Shown here: one piece after another, positions 57,411 to 64,000 of the stretch
Layout: each line of letters starts with the position of its first letter
Position numbering within the stretch: position 1 is the first letter of the stretch
Source of the DNA: Burkholderiales bacterium
GTDB lineage: Bacteria; Pseudomonadota; Gammaproteobacteria; Burkholderiales; Burkholderiaceae_C
Assembly (NCBI GenBank): GCA_016192425.1
Contig: JACPUE010000028.1
Coordinates: 1 to 64,000 of the forward strand
Length of the DNA: 64,000 bases
Direction of reading: 5' to 3'
The notes under the pieces: generated by a model
The model's input: the letters and a program-made list of their open reading frames with translations, nothing else
Database searches by the model: none
Told to the model about the DNA's origin: nothing
Position numbers and translations under genes: made by a program

Positions 57411-57950
57411 TCATGGGCGCCCCTTGCCGCGTGGTGCATGGGGCTGCACCGGGTTGTCGGGGTGCGGCGGCGCCCAGCCGCGCTTGGGCGCCAGCAGGGT
57501 GCCACGGCAGTTGGGGCTGCCGCACCAGCAGGGGTACTCGGCCTTGAGCTTCTTGGTGTAGCGCTCGTCGATGATGAGGCCGTAGTCGTAGTTCAGCTCC
57601 TCGCCCGCGCGGATGTTGCGCAGCGCGGTGATGAAGACGCGGCCGTCCCGCTCGTCGGCATAGCAGTTGGGGTTGCAGCTGTGGTTGATCCAGCGCGCCG
57701 CATTGCCGCCGTACTTGGCGTCGATCACGCGGTCTTCGTCGACGTGGAAGTAAAAGGTGTGGTTGGGCTGCGCGGGGTCGTGCGGGTGGCGGTTCTGCGC
57801 CTCCTGCCAGGAAATGACCTCGCCGGTGTATTCGATCAGCACCTCGCCCTCGGCAATATCCTGCACGGCAAACACGCCTTTGCCGTGCACGCCCGAGCGG
57901 CGGATCTGGATGCGGCGGCCAGGGGCAAGGGCAGTGCGGGTGCGGGGCAT
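57411..57950 (-). CDS. SET-domain protein-lysine methyltransferase
   Basis: 179 residues, a minimal SET domain. GVHGKGVFAVQDIAEGEVLIEYTGEVI binds SAM; ARWINHSCNPNCYADE is the NHSCxPN motif; AGEELNYDYG supplies the catalytic Tyr. The post-SET zinc Cys are in YPCWCGSPNCRGT. The C-terminal 30 residues are Pro/Arg-rich. Bacterial SET proteins methylate lysines on chromatin-like or host proteins. It is divergent from the topB-SWIB gene with 119 bases between them. Confidence 0.9.
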   Translation of the reverse strand: MPRTRTALAPGRRIQIRRSGVHGKGVFAVQDIAEGEVLIEYTGEVISWQEAQNRHPHDPAQPNHTFYFHVDEDRVIDAKYGGNAARWINHSCNPNCYADERDGRVFITALRNIRAGEELNYDYGLIIDERYTKKLKAEYPCWCGSPNCRGTLLAPKRGWAPPHPDNPVQPHAPRGKGRP

Positions 57951-57973
57951 GGCAAAACTCTGTTAACTTGATG

Positions 57974-58006
57974 GTGCACACATGTGCGTGCGCGTGCACG
58001 CGCGTG
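57974..58006. promoter_or_regulatory. 33-nt perfect alternating purine-pyrimidine tract (Z-DNA-prone) in the SET/topB promoter region
   Basis: Every base from 57974 to 58006 alternates purine and pyrimidine, mostly GT/GC steps (for example GTGCGTGCGCGTGCACGCGCG). Such tracts adopt left-handed Z-DNA under negative supercoiling. It fills about a quarter of the short gap between the SET and topoisomerase III genes and contains nested palindromes. Confidence 0.7.
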
Positions 58007-58069
58007 AGAGCACCGATTGTAGAAGCGCCCGGCAGCGTGCCGGGCGGCGTCCGTTTCGAGAAACCATCC

Positions 58070-60994
58070 ATGAGCAAAACCCTGGTCATCGCAGAAAAAC
58101 CCTCGGTCGCGCAGGACATCGTGCGCGCCCTCACGCCAATGGCGGGCAAGTTCGACAAGCACGAAGACCACTTCGAGAACGACCAGTACGTGGTCACCAG
58201 TGCCGTCGGCCACCTGGTCGAGATCCAGGCGCCCGAGCAGTACGACGTCAAGCGCGGCAAGTGGAGCTTTGCCCACCTGCCGGTGATTCCGCCGCACTTT
58301 GACTTGAAGCCCGTGGACAAGACCAAGAGCCGCCTGTCCGCCGTCGTCAAGCAGGCCAGGCGCAAGGACGTGACCCAGCTCATCAACGCCTGCGACGCGG
58401 GCCGCGAGGGCGAGCTGATCTTCCGCCTGATCGAGCAGTACGCGGGCGGCGCCAAAGGGGCGCTGGGCAAGCCCGTGCAGCGCCTGTGGCTGCAGAGCAT
58501 GACGCCGCAGGCCATCCGCGACGGCTTTGAACACCTGCGCAGCGACGCGCAAATGCAGGGCCTAGCCGACGCCGCACGCAGCCGCAGCGAGGCCGACTGG
58601 CTGGTGGGCATCAACGGCACGCGCGCCATGACGGCGTTCAACTCGCAGGGCGGGGGCTTCTTCCTCACCACCGTGGGCCGGGTGCAGACGCCCACGCTGT
58701 CGCTCGTCGTCGAGCGCGAGGAAAAAATCCGCAAGTTCGTGAGCCGCGACTACTGGGAAATCCACGCCAGCTTCGGCGCCGAGGCGGGCAGCTATCCGGC
58801 CAAGTGGTTCGACCCGAAGTGGAAGAAGGGCAACGATCCCGAGGCCAAGGCCGACCGCGTGTGGTCTGCCGCCGAGGCCCAGGCCATCGCCGACGCGGTG
58901 CGCGGCCAGCCCGCCACCGTCACCGAGGAAAGCAAGCCCACCACGCAGGCCTCGCCCCTGCTGTTCGACCTGACCAGCCTGCAGCGCGAGGCCAACGGCA
59001 AGTTCGGCTTTTCTGCCAAGACCACGCTGGCCCTGGCGCAAAGCCTGTACGAACGCCACAAGGCCCTGACCTACCCGCGTACCGACTCGCGCGCGCTGCC
59101 CGAAGACTACCTGGGCGTGGCACGCCAGACCTTCGAAGTGCTGGCCGACTCGGGCATGGCCCACCTGGCGCCCTTTGCGCGCCAGGCGCTGGAGGGCCAC
59201 TACGTGCGCCCCAGCAAACGCATCTTCGACAACAGCAAGGTCAGCGACCACTTTGCCATCATCCCCACCACGCAGGCGCCGCACGGCCTGTCCGAGGCCG
59301 AGCAAAAGCTCTACGACCTGGTGGTGCGCCGCTTCATGGCAGTGTTCTTCCCGAGCGCCGAATACCAGGTGACCACGCGCATCTCCAAGGTGCAGCAGCA
59401 CCACTTCAAGACCGAGGGCAAGGTGCTGGTCAAGCCCGGCTGGCTGGCCATTTACGGCAAGGAAGCGGCCGACGAAGTGGAAGGCGCCAAGGACGGCGAC
59501 AAGGGCCAGAACCTCGTGCCGGTGAAGCCCGGCGAGATGGTGCGCACCGAGCAGGCCGAGCCCAAGGGCTTGAGAACAAAGCCCCCGGCGCGCTATTCCG
59601 AAGCCACGCTGCTGGGCGCCATGGAGAGCGCGGGCAAGCAGATCGACGACGACGAGCTGCGCGAGGCCATGCAGGAAAAAGGCCTGGGCACCCCGGCCAC
59701 GCGCGCGGCCATCATCGAAGGCCTGCTGACCGAAAAATACATGCTGCGCGAGGGCCGCGAGCTCATCCCCACGGCCAAGGCCTTCCAGCTCATGACGCTG
59801 CTGCGCGGCCTGGAGGTGGAGGAACTGTGCCGCGCCGACCTCACGGGCGAGTGGGAATACAAGCTCGCGCAGATGGAAAAGGGACACCTAAGCCGCGAAG
59901 CCTTCATGCGCGAGATCGCCGCCATGACCGAGCGCATGGTGAAAAAGGCCAAGGAATACGACCGCGACACCATCCCCGGCGACTACGCCCAGCTGTCCGC
60001 CCCCTGCCCCAACTGCGGCGGCGTGGTGAAGGAAAACTACCGCCGCTACGCCTGCACCGGAACGGGCGGCAACGGCCAGGGCTGCGGCTTCTCGTTCGGC
60101 AAGTCGCCCGCCGGGCGCACGTTCGAAACCCACGAGGCCGAGCAGTTGCTGGCGCACAGGCGCATCGGCCCGCTGGAGGGCTTCCGCTCCAAGGCGGGCT
60201 GGCCGTTCACGGCGGAGATCGCCATCAGCTTTGATGAGGAAACCAAGAACTACAAGCTCGAATTCGACTTCGGCGACGACCGCAACGCCGAGGACACCGG
60301 CGAGCTGGTGGAGTTTGCCGACGCATCCCTGGGCGCCTGCCCCATGTGCGGCTCGGAAGTGCACGAGCACGGCAGCAACTACGTCTGCACGCGCGCCGTG
60401 CCCACGGCGGCGCAGCCCACGCCTTCCTGCACGTTCAAGAGCGGCAAGGTCATCCTGCAGCAGCCCGTGGAGCGCGCGCAGATGGAGAAGCTCCTGCAGA
60501 CGGGCAAGACCGACCTGCTCGACAAGTTCGTGAGCATGCGCACGCGCCGTGCGTTCAAGGCCTTCCTGGTCTGGGACAAGGAGGCGGGCAAGGTCAACTT
60601 CGAGTTCGAGCAGCGCGAAAGCAAATACCCCCCGCGCAAGACCGCTGCCCGCTCCGCTACAAAAACCATAGCTGCCAGCGCAGAAAAGAAGAGCGCTGCA
60701 GCCCCAAAAACCCCTAAAGAGCCCAAAGCCCCCAAAGCCAGCGCCCCCAAGGCCCCACGCAAGAGCGCGCCAGGCAAGGCGCCCAGCGCAGCCCTGGCGG
60801 CGGTGATCGGCGCCGATCCGGTGTCGCGCCCCGAGGCCGTCAAGAAGCTGTGGGACTACATCAAGGCCCAGGGCCTGCAAGACCCCAAGGACAAGCGCAC
60901 CATCCGCCCCGATGCCAAGCTCCAGGCCGTGCTGGGCAAGCCCGAGGTCGGCATGTTCGAGCTGGCCGGTCTGCTGGGGCCGCACCTGGGCTGA
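58070..60994 (+). CDS. topB: DNA topoisomerase III with Lys/Ala/Pro-rich linker and C-terminal SWIB domain
   Basis: 974 residues against about 650 for E. coli TopB. The Toprim domain starts MSKTLVIAEKPSVAQDIV and includes NACDAGREGELIF. The catalytic Tyr is in LTYPRTDSRALP (about residue 335). Two C-terminal zinc-finger regions follow (CPNCGGVVKENYRRYAC near 645; CPMCGSEVHEHGSNYVC near 757). Then comes a basic linker (about 853-905) rich in KAPKASAPKAP-type repeats, resembling histone H1 tails, and a SWIB/MDM2 domain (about 907-974; RPEAVKKLWDYIKAQGLQDPKDKRTI). The ATG at 58070 is chosen for the conserved N-terminus. Part of the linker is encoded by a copy of the dispersed repeat. Confidence 0.94.
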   Translation: MSKTLVIAEKPSVAQDIVRALTPMAGKFDKHEDHFENDQYVVTSAVGHLVEIQAPEQYDVKRGKWSFAHLPVIPPHFDLKPVDKTKSRLSAVVKQARRKDVTQLINACDAGREGELIFRLIEQYAGGAKGALGKPVQRLWLQSMTPQAIRDGFEHLRSDAQMQGLADAARSRSEADWLVGINGTRAMTAFNSQGGGFFLTTVGRVQTPTLSLVVEREEKIRKFVSRDYWEIHASFGAEAGSYPAKWFDPKWKKGNDPEAKADRVWSAAEAQAIADAVRGQPATVTEESKPTTQASPLLFDLTSLQREANGKFGFSAKTTLALAQSLYERHKALTYPRTDSRALPEDYLGVARQTFEVLADSGMAHLAPFARQALEGHYVRPSKRIFDNSKVSDHFAIIPTTQAPHGLSEAEQKLYDLVVRRFMAVFFPSAEYQVTTRISKVQQHHFKTEGKVLVKPGWLAIYGKEAADEVEGAKDGDKGQNLVPVKPGEMVRTEQAEPKGLRTKPPARYSEATLLGAMESAGKQIDDDELREAMQEKGLGTPATRAAIIEGLLTEKYMLREGRELIPTAKAFQLMTLLRGLEVEELCRADLTGEWEYKLAQMEKGHLSREAFMREIAAMTERMVKKAKEYDRDTIPGDYAQLSAPCPNCGGVVKENYRRYACTGTGGNGQGCGFSFGKSPAGRTFETHEAEQLLAHRRIGPLEGFRSKAGWPFTAEIAISFDEETKNYKLEFDFGDDRNAEDTGELVEFADASLGACPMCGSEVHEHGSNYVCTRAVPTAAQPTPSCTFKSGKVILQQPVERAQMEKLLQTGKTDLLDKFVSMRTRRAFKAFLVWDKEAGKVNFEFEQRESKYPPRKTAARSATKTIAASAEKKSAAAPKTPKEPKAPKASAPKAPRKSAPGKAPSAALAAVIGADPVSRPEAVKKLWDYIKAQGLQDPKDKRTIRPDAKLQAVLGKPEVGMFELAGLLGPHLG
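60656..60700 (+). repeat. Dispersed ATAGCTG-type repeat inside topB
   Basis: GCTACAAAAACCATAGCTGCCAGCGCA-type sequence in the coding region of the basic linker, encoding ATKTIAASAEKKS. It shares the core ATAGCTGCCAGCG with the copies at 24578 and 54250. Confidence 0.65.
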
Positions 60995-60997
60995 CCC

Positions 60998-61345
60998 ATG
61001 CGCAGCCCGCGTGAACGCGCCCTGTGGACCGCCCTGGCCGTGGCCCTGGCCGCTGCGGTCGGGGCTGCGTGGTGGACCGCCGACCAGTGGCTCCCCCACG
61101 CTGGCCCCTGGCTGGAGCGCAGCTGGCGCAGCACCACCCGCCCCGGCCCCGACAGCCTGCCACCGGAGCGCCGGTCTGCCGCAGCCCCCGCAAGCCCCAG
61201 CGCCAACGCCGCCTCGACCCCCGCCACGCAGGCGCGCAAATGCCTGGTCAACGGCCGCACCGTCTATACCGACCAGCCCTGCCCCAGCGGCAGTGCCGAA
61301 AAACCGCTCGAAGGTTCGCTGACGGTGCTGCCACCGCAGAAGTAG
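60998..61345 (+). CDS. Small membrane-anchored protein with DUF4124-like motif
   Basis: 115 residues: one membrane helix (about 10-28, WTALAVALAAAVGAAWW), a Pro/Ser/Ala-rich spacer and a C-terminal KCLVNGRTVYTDQPCPSG, the short Cys-bearing motif of DUF4124-type periplasmic proteins. It starts 3 bases after topB and is probably cotranscribed. The function is unknown. Confidence 0.7.
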   Translation: MRSPRERALWTALAVALAAAVGAAWWTADQWLPHAGPWLERSWRSTTRPGPDSLPPERRSAAAPASPSANAASTPATQARKCLVNGRTVYTDQPCPSGSAEKPLEGSLTVLPPQK

Positions 61346-61435
61346 TGCAGCAGTTGGGGGATCGCGCCTGCGCGACAGGCAGGCGTCATTCGAGGCCACT
61401 ATGCTTGACGATGCATTACCTCAACGCCTGACCCC

Positions 61436-62182
61436 ATGACCCGCCCCACCCGTTCCATTGCGCTGCAAGGCGCCAGCAACTTCCGCGACCTGGGGGGCTA
61501 CCCCGGCCTGGGCGGGCGCACGGTGCGCTGGCGGCGGCTGTTCCGCTCCGACCACCTGGCCCGGCTCAGCGCGCAAGACCAGCAGGCGCTGGCCGCGCTG
61601 GGCATCGTCCGCGCCGTGGACCTGCGCGGCGAGGCCGAGCGCAGCGCCCTGGCCTACGCCCTGCCGGGGGTGCAGTACCACCCGCTCACCATCGAGCCCA
61701 CGGTGGTGCAGCGTATCCAGGACGTGCTGCGCAGCGGCACGGCCCTGTCGGCCCAGGACGCCGCAGGCCTGATGCAGGACACCTACCGCGGCTTCGTGCA
61801 CGACAACGCACCCCGCTTTGCCGCACTGCTGCGGCTGCTGGTGGAGCGCGACGACCCGCTGGTCTTCCACTGCACTGCGGGCAAGGACCGCACGGGCTTT
61901 GCCGCCGCGCTCATCCTGCTGGCCCTGGGCGTGCCGCGTGAGGTGGTGATGCAGGACTACCTGCTCACCAACGCGCTCTACCGCCCCCCAGCCAGCCTGG
62001 CCAGCCACACACCGCCCGAGGTCATGCAGGTGCTGTGCGGCGTGCAGGAAGACTTCCTGGACGCCGCGCTGCACATGGTGGACACGCAGTACGGCGGCAT
62101 CACGCCCTACCTGGAGGATGTGCTGGGGCTGGACGCCGCAGCGCGCAGCGCGCTGGCCGAGCGGTATTTGCAGACCGAGTGA
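61436..62182 (+). CDS. Tyrosine-protein phosphatase (dual-specificity, LMW-unrelated type)
   Basis: 248 residues. The P-loop is HCTAGKDRTGFAAALI (HCxxGKDRTG, with Cys and Arg), preceded by the N-terminal SNFRDLGGYPGLGGRTVRWRRLFRSDHLARL typical of bacterial Y_phosphatase3 proteins such as MptpB/LipA. Substrates may be phosphotyrosine proteins or phosphoinositides. It is a single gene between the DUF4124-like and methyltransferase genes. Confidence 0.88.
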   Translation: MTRPTRSIALQGASNFRDLGGYPGLGGRTVRWRRLFRSDHLARLSAQDQQALAALGIVRAVDLRGEAERSALAYALPGVQYHPLTIEPTVVQRIQDVLRSGTALSAQDAAGLMQDTYRGFVHDNAPRFAALLRLLVERDDPLVFHCTAGKDRTGFAAALILLALGVPREVVMQDYLLTNALYRPPASLASHTPPEVMQVLCGVQEDFLDAALHMVDTQYGGITPYLEDVLGLDAAARSALAERYLQTE

Positions 62183-62245
62183 TCTGCCTGCGCCGCCGCG
62201 CAGTGCTAGCGGCGATACTCAGGCCCCGCCCCACCGGAACCTGAC

Positions 62246-62872
62246 GTGCACCCAGACCGCCCCGCCGACAACGCGCAGTCCATCGCCTTCGACGAGGCCT
62301 ACTACCAGCGCTACTACTTCGACCCCAAGACCAGCGTGGCCGACCCGCAGCACATCGGGCGGCTGGGCGCCTTCGTGTGCAGCTACCTGCAGTACCTGCG
62401 CGTGCCGGTGCGGCGCGTGCTCGACGTAGGCTGCGGCATCGGGCTGTGGCGCGACGTGGTGGCGCGGCATTTTCCGCAAGCCAGTTTCCACGGCGTGGAG
62501 TACAGCGCCTACCTGTGCGAGCGCTTCGGCTGGGAGCGCGGTTCGGTGCTCGACTACCGTTCCAGCGAGCCTTTCGACCTGGTGATCTGCCAGGGCGTGC
62601 TGCCCTACCTGAACGCAGCCGACGCGCAGGCGGCCATGCGCAACCTGGCCCGGCTGTGCCAGGGTGCGCTGTACCTGGAGGCCGTGACGCGCGAGGACTG
62701 GGAGCAGGACATGGTGGACCAGACGCTCACCGATGCGCGCCAGTTCCGCCACCGCGCACAGATGTACCGCCGCACGCTGTCCGAGGGCTTCACCCAGATG
62801 GGCGGCGGCCTGTGGCTGAGCCACCGGGCCGAGGTGCCGCTGTTCGCGCTGGAACACGCGGGCACGCCGTGA
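62246..62872 (+). CDS. Class I SAM-dependent methyltransferase
   Basis: 208 residues with GTG start. The SAM site is VLDVGCGIGLWRDVVARHFPQASFHGVEYS, and FDLVICQGVLPYL is motif III. It resembles the Methyltransf_23/25 group. The stop overlaps the GTG of the DTW gene (GTGA), so the two are coupled; the substrate is unknown. Confidence 0.83.
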   Translation: MHPDRPADNAQSIAFDEAYYQRYYFDPKTSVADPQHIGRLGAFVCSYLQYLRVPVRRVLDVGCGIGLWRDVVARHFPQASFHGVEYSAYLCERFGWERGSVLDYRSSEPFDLVICQGVLPYLNAADAQAAMRNLARLCQGALYLEAVTREDWEQDMVDQTLTDARQFRHRAQMYRRTLSEGFTQMGGGLWLSHRAEVPLFALEHAGTP

Positions 62873-63648
62873 CGCCCACCCACCCGCCCCACGCCGTGGC
62901 GCGCCTGCGCGCCGAGCGCCTGACGCGCAGCGCCAAGCCCTTCCTTGCCCGGGGCGGGCCCAGCGGCGAACGCTGCCCGGGCTGCCGCCTGCGGCCCAGC
63001 CACTGCCTGTGTGCCCTGCGGCCGCAGGTGCCCACGCGCGCGGGCTTTTGCCTGCTGATGGCCGACACCGAGGCGCTCAAGCCCAGCAACACCGGCTGGC
63101 TGGTGGCCGATGTGGTGGCCGACACCTTTGCCTTCGGCTGGGCACGCACTGAGGTGCACCCCGGCCTGCTGGCCCTGCTGGCCGATCCGCTGTGGCAGCC
63201 GTACCTGGTGTTTCCCGGCGGCTATGCGGCGCCGCAGCGCGTGGTCACGCAAGTGCAACCCGCTGCGCAGCCTGGTACGGCACCCACGCGGCGCCCGCTG
63301 TTCGTGCTGCTCGACGCCACCTGGGCCGAGGCGCGCCGCATGTTCCGCAAGAGCCCCTACCTGGACGCCTTGCCGGTGCTGGGCCTGCAGCCCGAACAAT
63401 CGTCGCGCTACCGGCTGCGCCAGTCGGCCGACACGGCGCATTTGTGCACGCTGGCGGTGGCGGCGCTGTGCATGGCGCTGGCGGGCGAGACGCAGGCGTC
63501 CCAGGTGATGCAGGCCTACCTCGACGTCTTCACCCACCACTACCTGCAGGCCAAGAACCAGCAGCCGGTGGACACTGCCGATGCGCTGCACCAGCACCTG
63601 CACAGCCTGTGCCACGGCGGCGCCGACAGTCTGCCGGGCACCCTGTAG
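62869..63648 (+). CDS. DTW-domain protein, probable tRNA-uridine aminocarboxypropyltransferase
   Basis: 259 residues with a GTG start overlapping the previous stop. The N-terminal CPGCRLRPSHCLCALRPQVPT is the Cys cluster of the family. LLMADTEALKPSNTGWLV and the signature LLDATWAEARRMFRKSPYL (DxTW) identify the DTW domain. Characterised members (E. coli TapT) make acp3U47 in tRNA from SAM. Here a methyltransferase gene is translationally coupled to it. Confidence 0.88.
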   Translation: MTPTHPPHAVARLRAERLTRSAKPFLARGGPSGERCPGCRLRPSHCLCALRPQVPTRAGFCLLMADTEALKPSNTGWLVADVVADTFAFGWARTEVHPGLLALLADPLWQPYLVFPGGYAAPQRVVTQVQPAAQPGTAPTRRPLFVLLDATWAEARRMFRKSPYLDALPVLGLQPEQSSRYRLRQSADTAHLCTLAVAALCMALAGETQASQVMQAYLDVFTHHYLQAKNQQPVDTADALHQHLHSLCHGGADSLPGTL

Positions 63649-63682
63649 AGCACGGCTTTCGCGGCACCGGGGAGGAGAGCCG

Positions 63683-64000
63683 TCAGCCCAGTAAATGGGC
63701 CTGCACCCCCCGGCGCGGCGCAGGCCCCACGGGCGGCGCGTAGCCCAGGCGCGCCCACATCTGCACCGTGCCGCGACCGCCATCAGCGCCCAGCAGCGTG
63801 TGGATGGCCGCGTGGTGCTGCGCCTGTTCGGGGTATTCCTGCAAGGCCTGCTGCAACGGGTGCATGGCCAGGCCGTGCGCCGTGGCGGCGAGCTGCGCAC
63901 GCGCATAGGCGCGCCCGGCCCGCACCTGGGTGGTGCGGTCGTTGCCCTCGGTCACCATCGCGAAGAAGGCGGGCGTGGCCTCGATCTTGGCGTTGAAGTC
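63683..64000 (-). CDS. Nitroreductase-like (Acg family) protein, C-terminal part
   Basis: The frame is open from the right edge to the stop at 63683 (about 105 residues). VTEGNDRTTQVRAGRAYARAQLAATAHGLAMHPLQQALQEYPEQ and the ending VQMWARLGYAPPVGPAPRRGVQAHLLG resemble the C-terminus of Acg-type FMN-binding oxidoreductases. The rest lies outside the window, so the call rests on this end only. Confidence 0.6.
   Translation of the reverse strand, partial: DFNAKIEATPAFFAMVTEGNDRTTQVRAGRAYARAQLAATAHGLAMHPLQQALQEYPEQAQHHAAIHTLLGADGGRGTVQMWARLGYAPPVGPAPRRGVQAHLLG

Overview
The window is GC-rich chromosomal DNA of a betaproteobacterium, most likely a member of the Comamonadaceae close to Acidovorax. 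The evidence is the set of housekeeping genes (yhdP/glnE, purB, moaC, sucCD, argC, recA/recX, birA, topB), a short interspersed repeat with the core ATAGCTGCYAGCG that I recall from this family, and a type IV pilin with a sigma-54 promoter. I see no rRNA, tRNA, CRISPR array, IS element or prophage.

Layout. 0-4.2 kb: yhdP (cut by the left edge) divergent from glnE. 4.2-9.5 kb: a visibly AT-richer block with the full set of enzymes for a polyprenyl-phosphate-linked D-arabinofuranose donor, of the type best known from mycobacteria (UbiA-type phosphoribosyltransferase, divergent PAP2 phosphatase, DprE1-like, DprE2-like, GtrA) plus a GT-C-like membrane protein. 9.5-16.1 kb: a TetR regulator and a tripartite RND efflux system. 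16.2-25.9 kb: mostly housekeeping genes, with a degenerate HD-GYP protein, a candidate small RNA with a CCUCC-rich loop, a lone DUF4143 ATPase, a yybP-ykoY-type Mn riboswitch before terC, an M48 protease, moaC and a Uma2 protein.

25.9-41.5 kb: a second AT-richer block for surface glycan and pilus glycosylation. It has a PglL-type O-oligosaccharyltransferase, a UDP-sugar dehydrogenase, four glycosyltransferases, an epimerase-like protein, an aminotransferase/acetyltransferase pair, a flippase and a methyltransferase. It ends in a pilA / large GT-C-like protein / TfpX-TfpZ accessory module, the gene order of Pseudomonas aeruginosa group IV pilin loci (pilA-tfpW-tfpZ), where TfpW puts D-arabinofuranose on the pilin. 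Together with the donor locus 30 kb away, this makes an arabinosylated pilin the main hypothesis here.

41.6-47.9 kb: one signalling operon (Ser/Thr kinase, PP2C phosphatase, FHA protein, CHASE2 adenylate cyclase, class II cAMP phosphodiesterase) that runs up to the pilA promoter. 48-57.3 kb: sucCD, argC, recAX, a MarR regulator, a TctD/TctE-like two-component system, a SPOR protein and birA. 57.4-61 kb: a SET-domain methyltransferase gene divergent from a topoisomerase III gene with a Lys/Ala/Pro-rich linker and a C-terminal SWIB domain; a 33-nt perfectly alternating purine-pyrimidine tract lies between them. 61-64 kb: a small DUF4124-like protein, a tyrosine phosphatase, a methyltransferase, a DTW-domain protein and the C-terminus of a nitroreductase-like protein.

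Functions rest on my reading of translated sequence and remembered family motifs; no database search was run.
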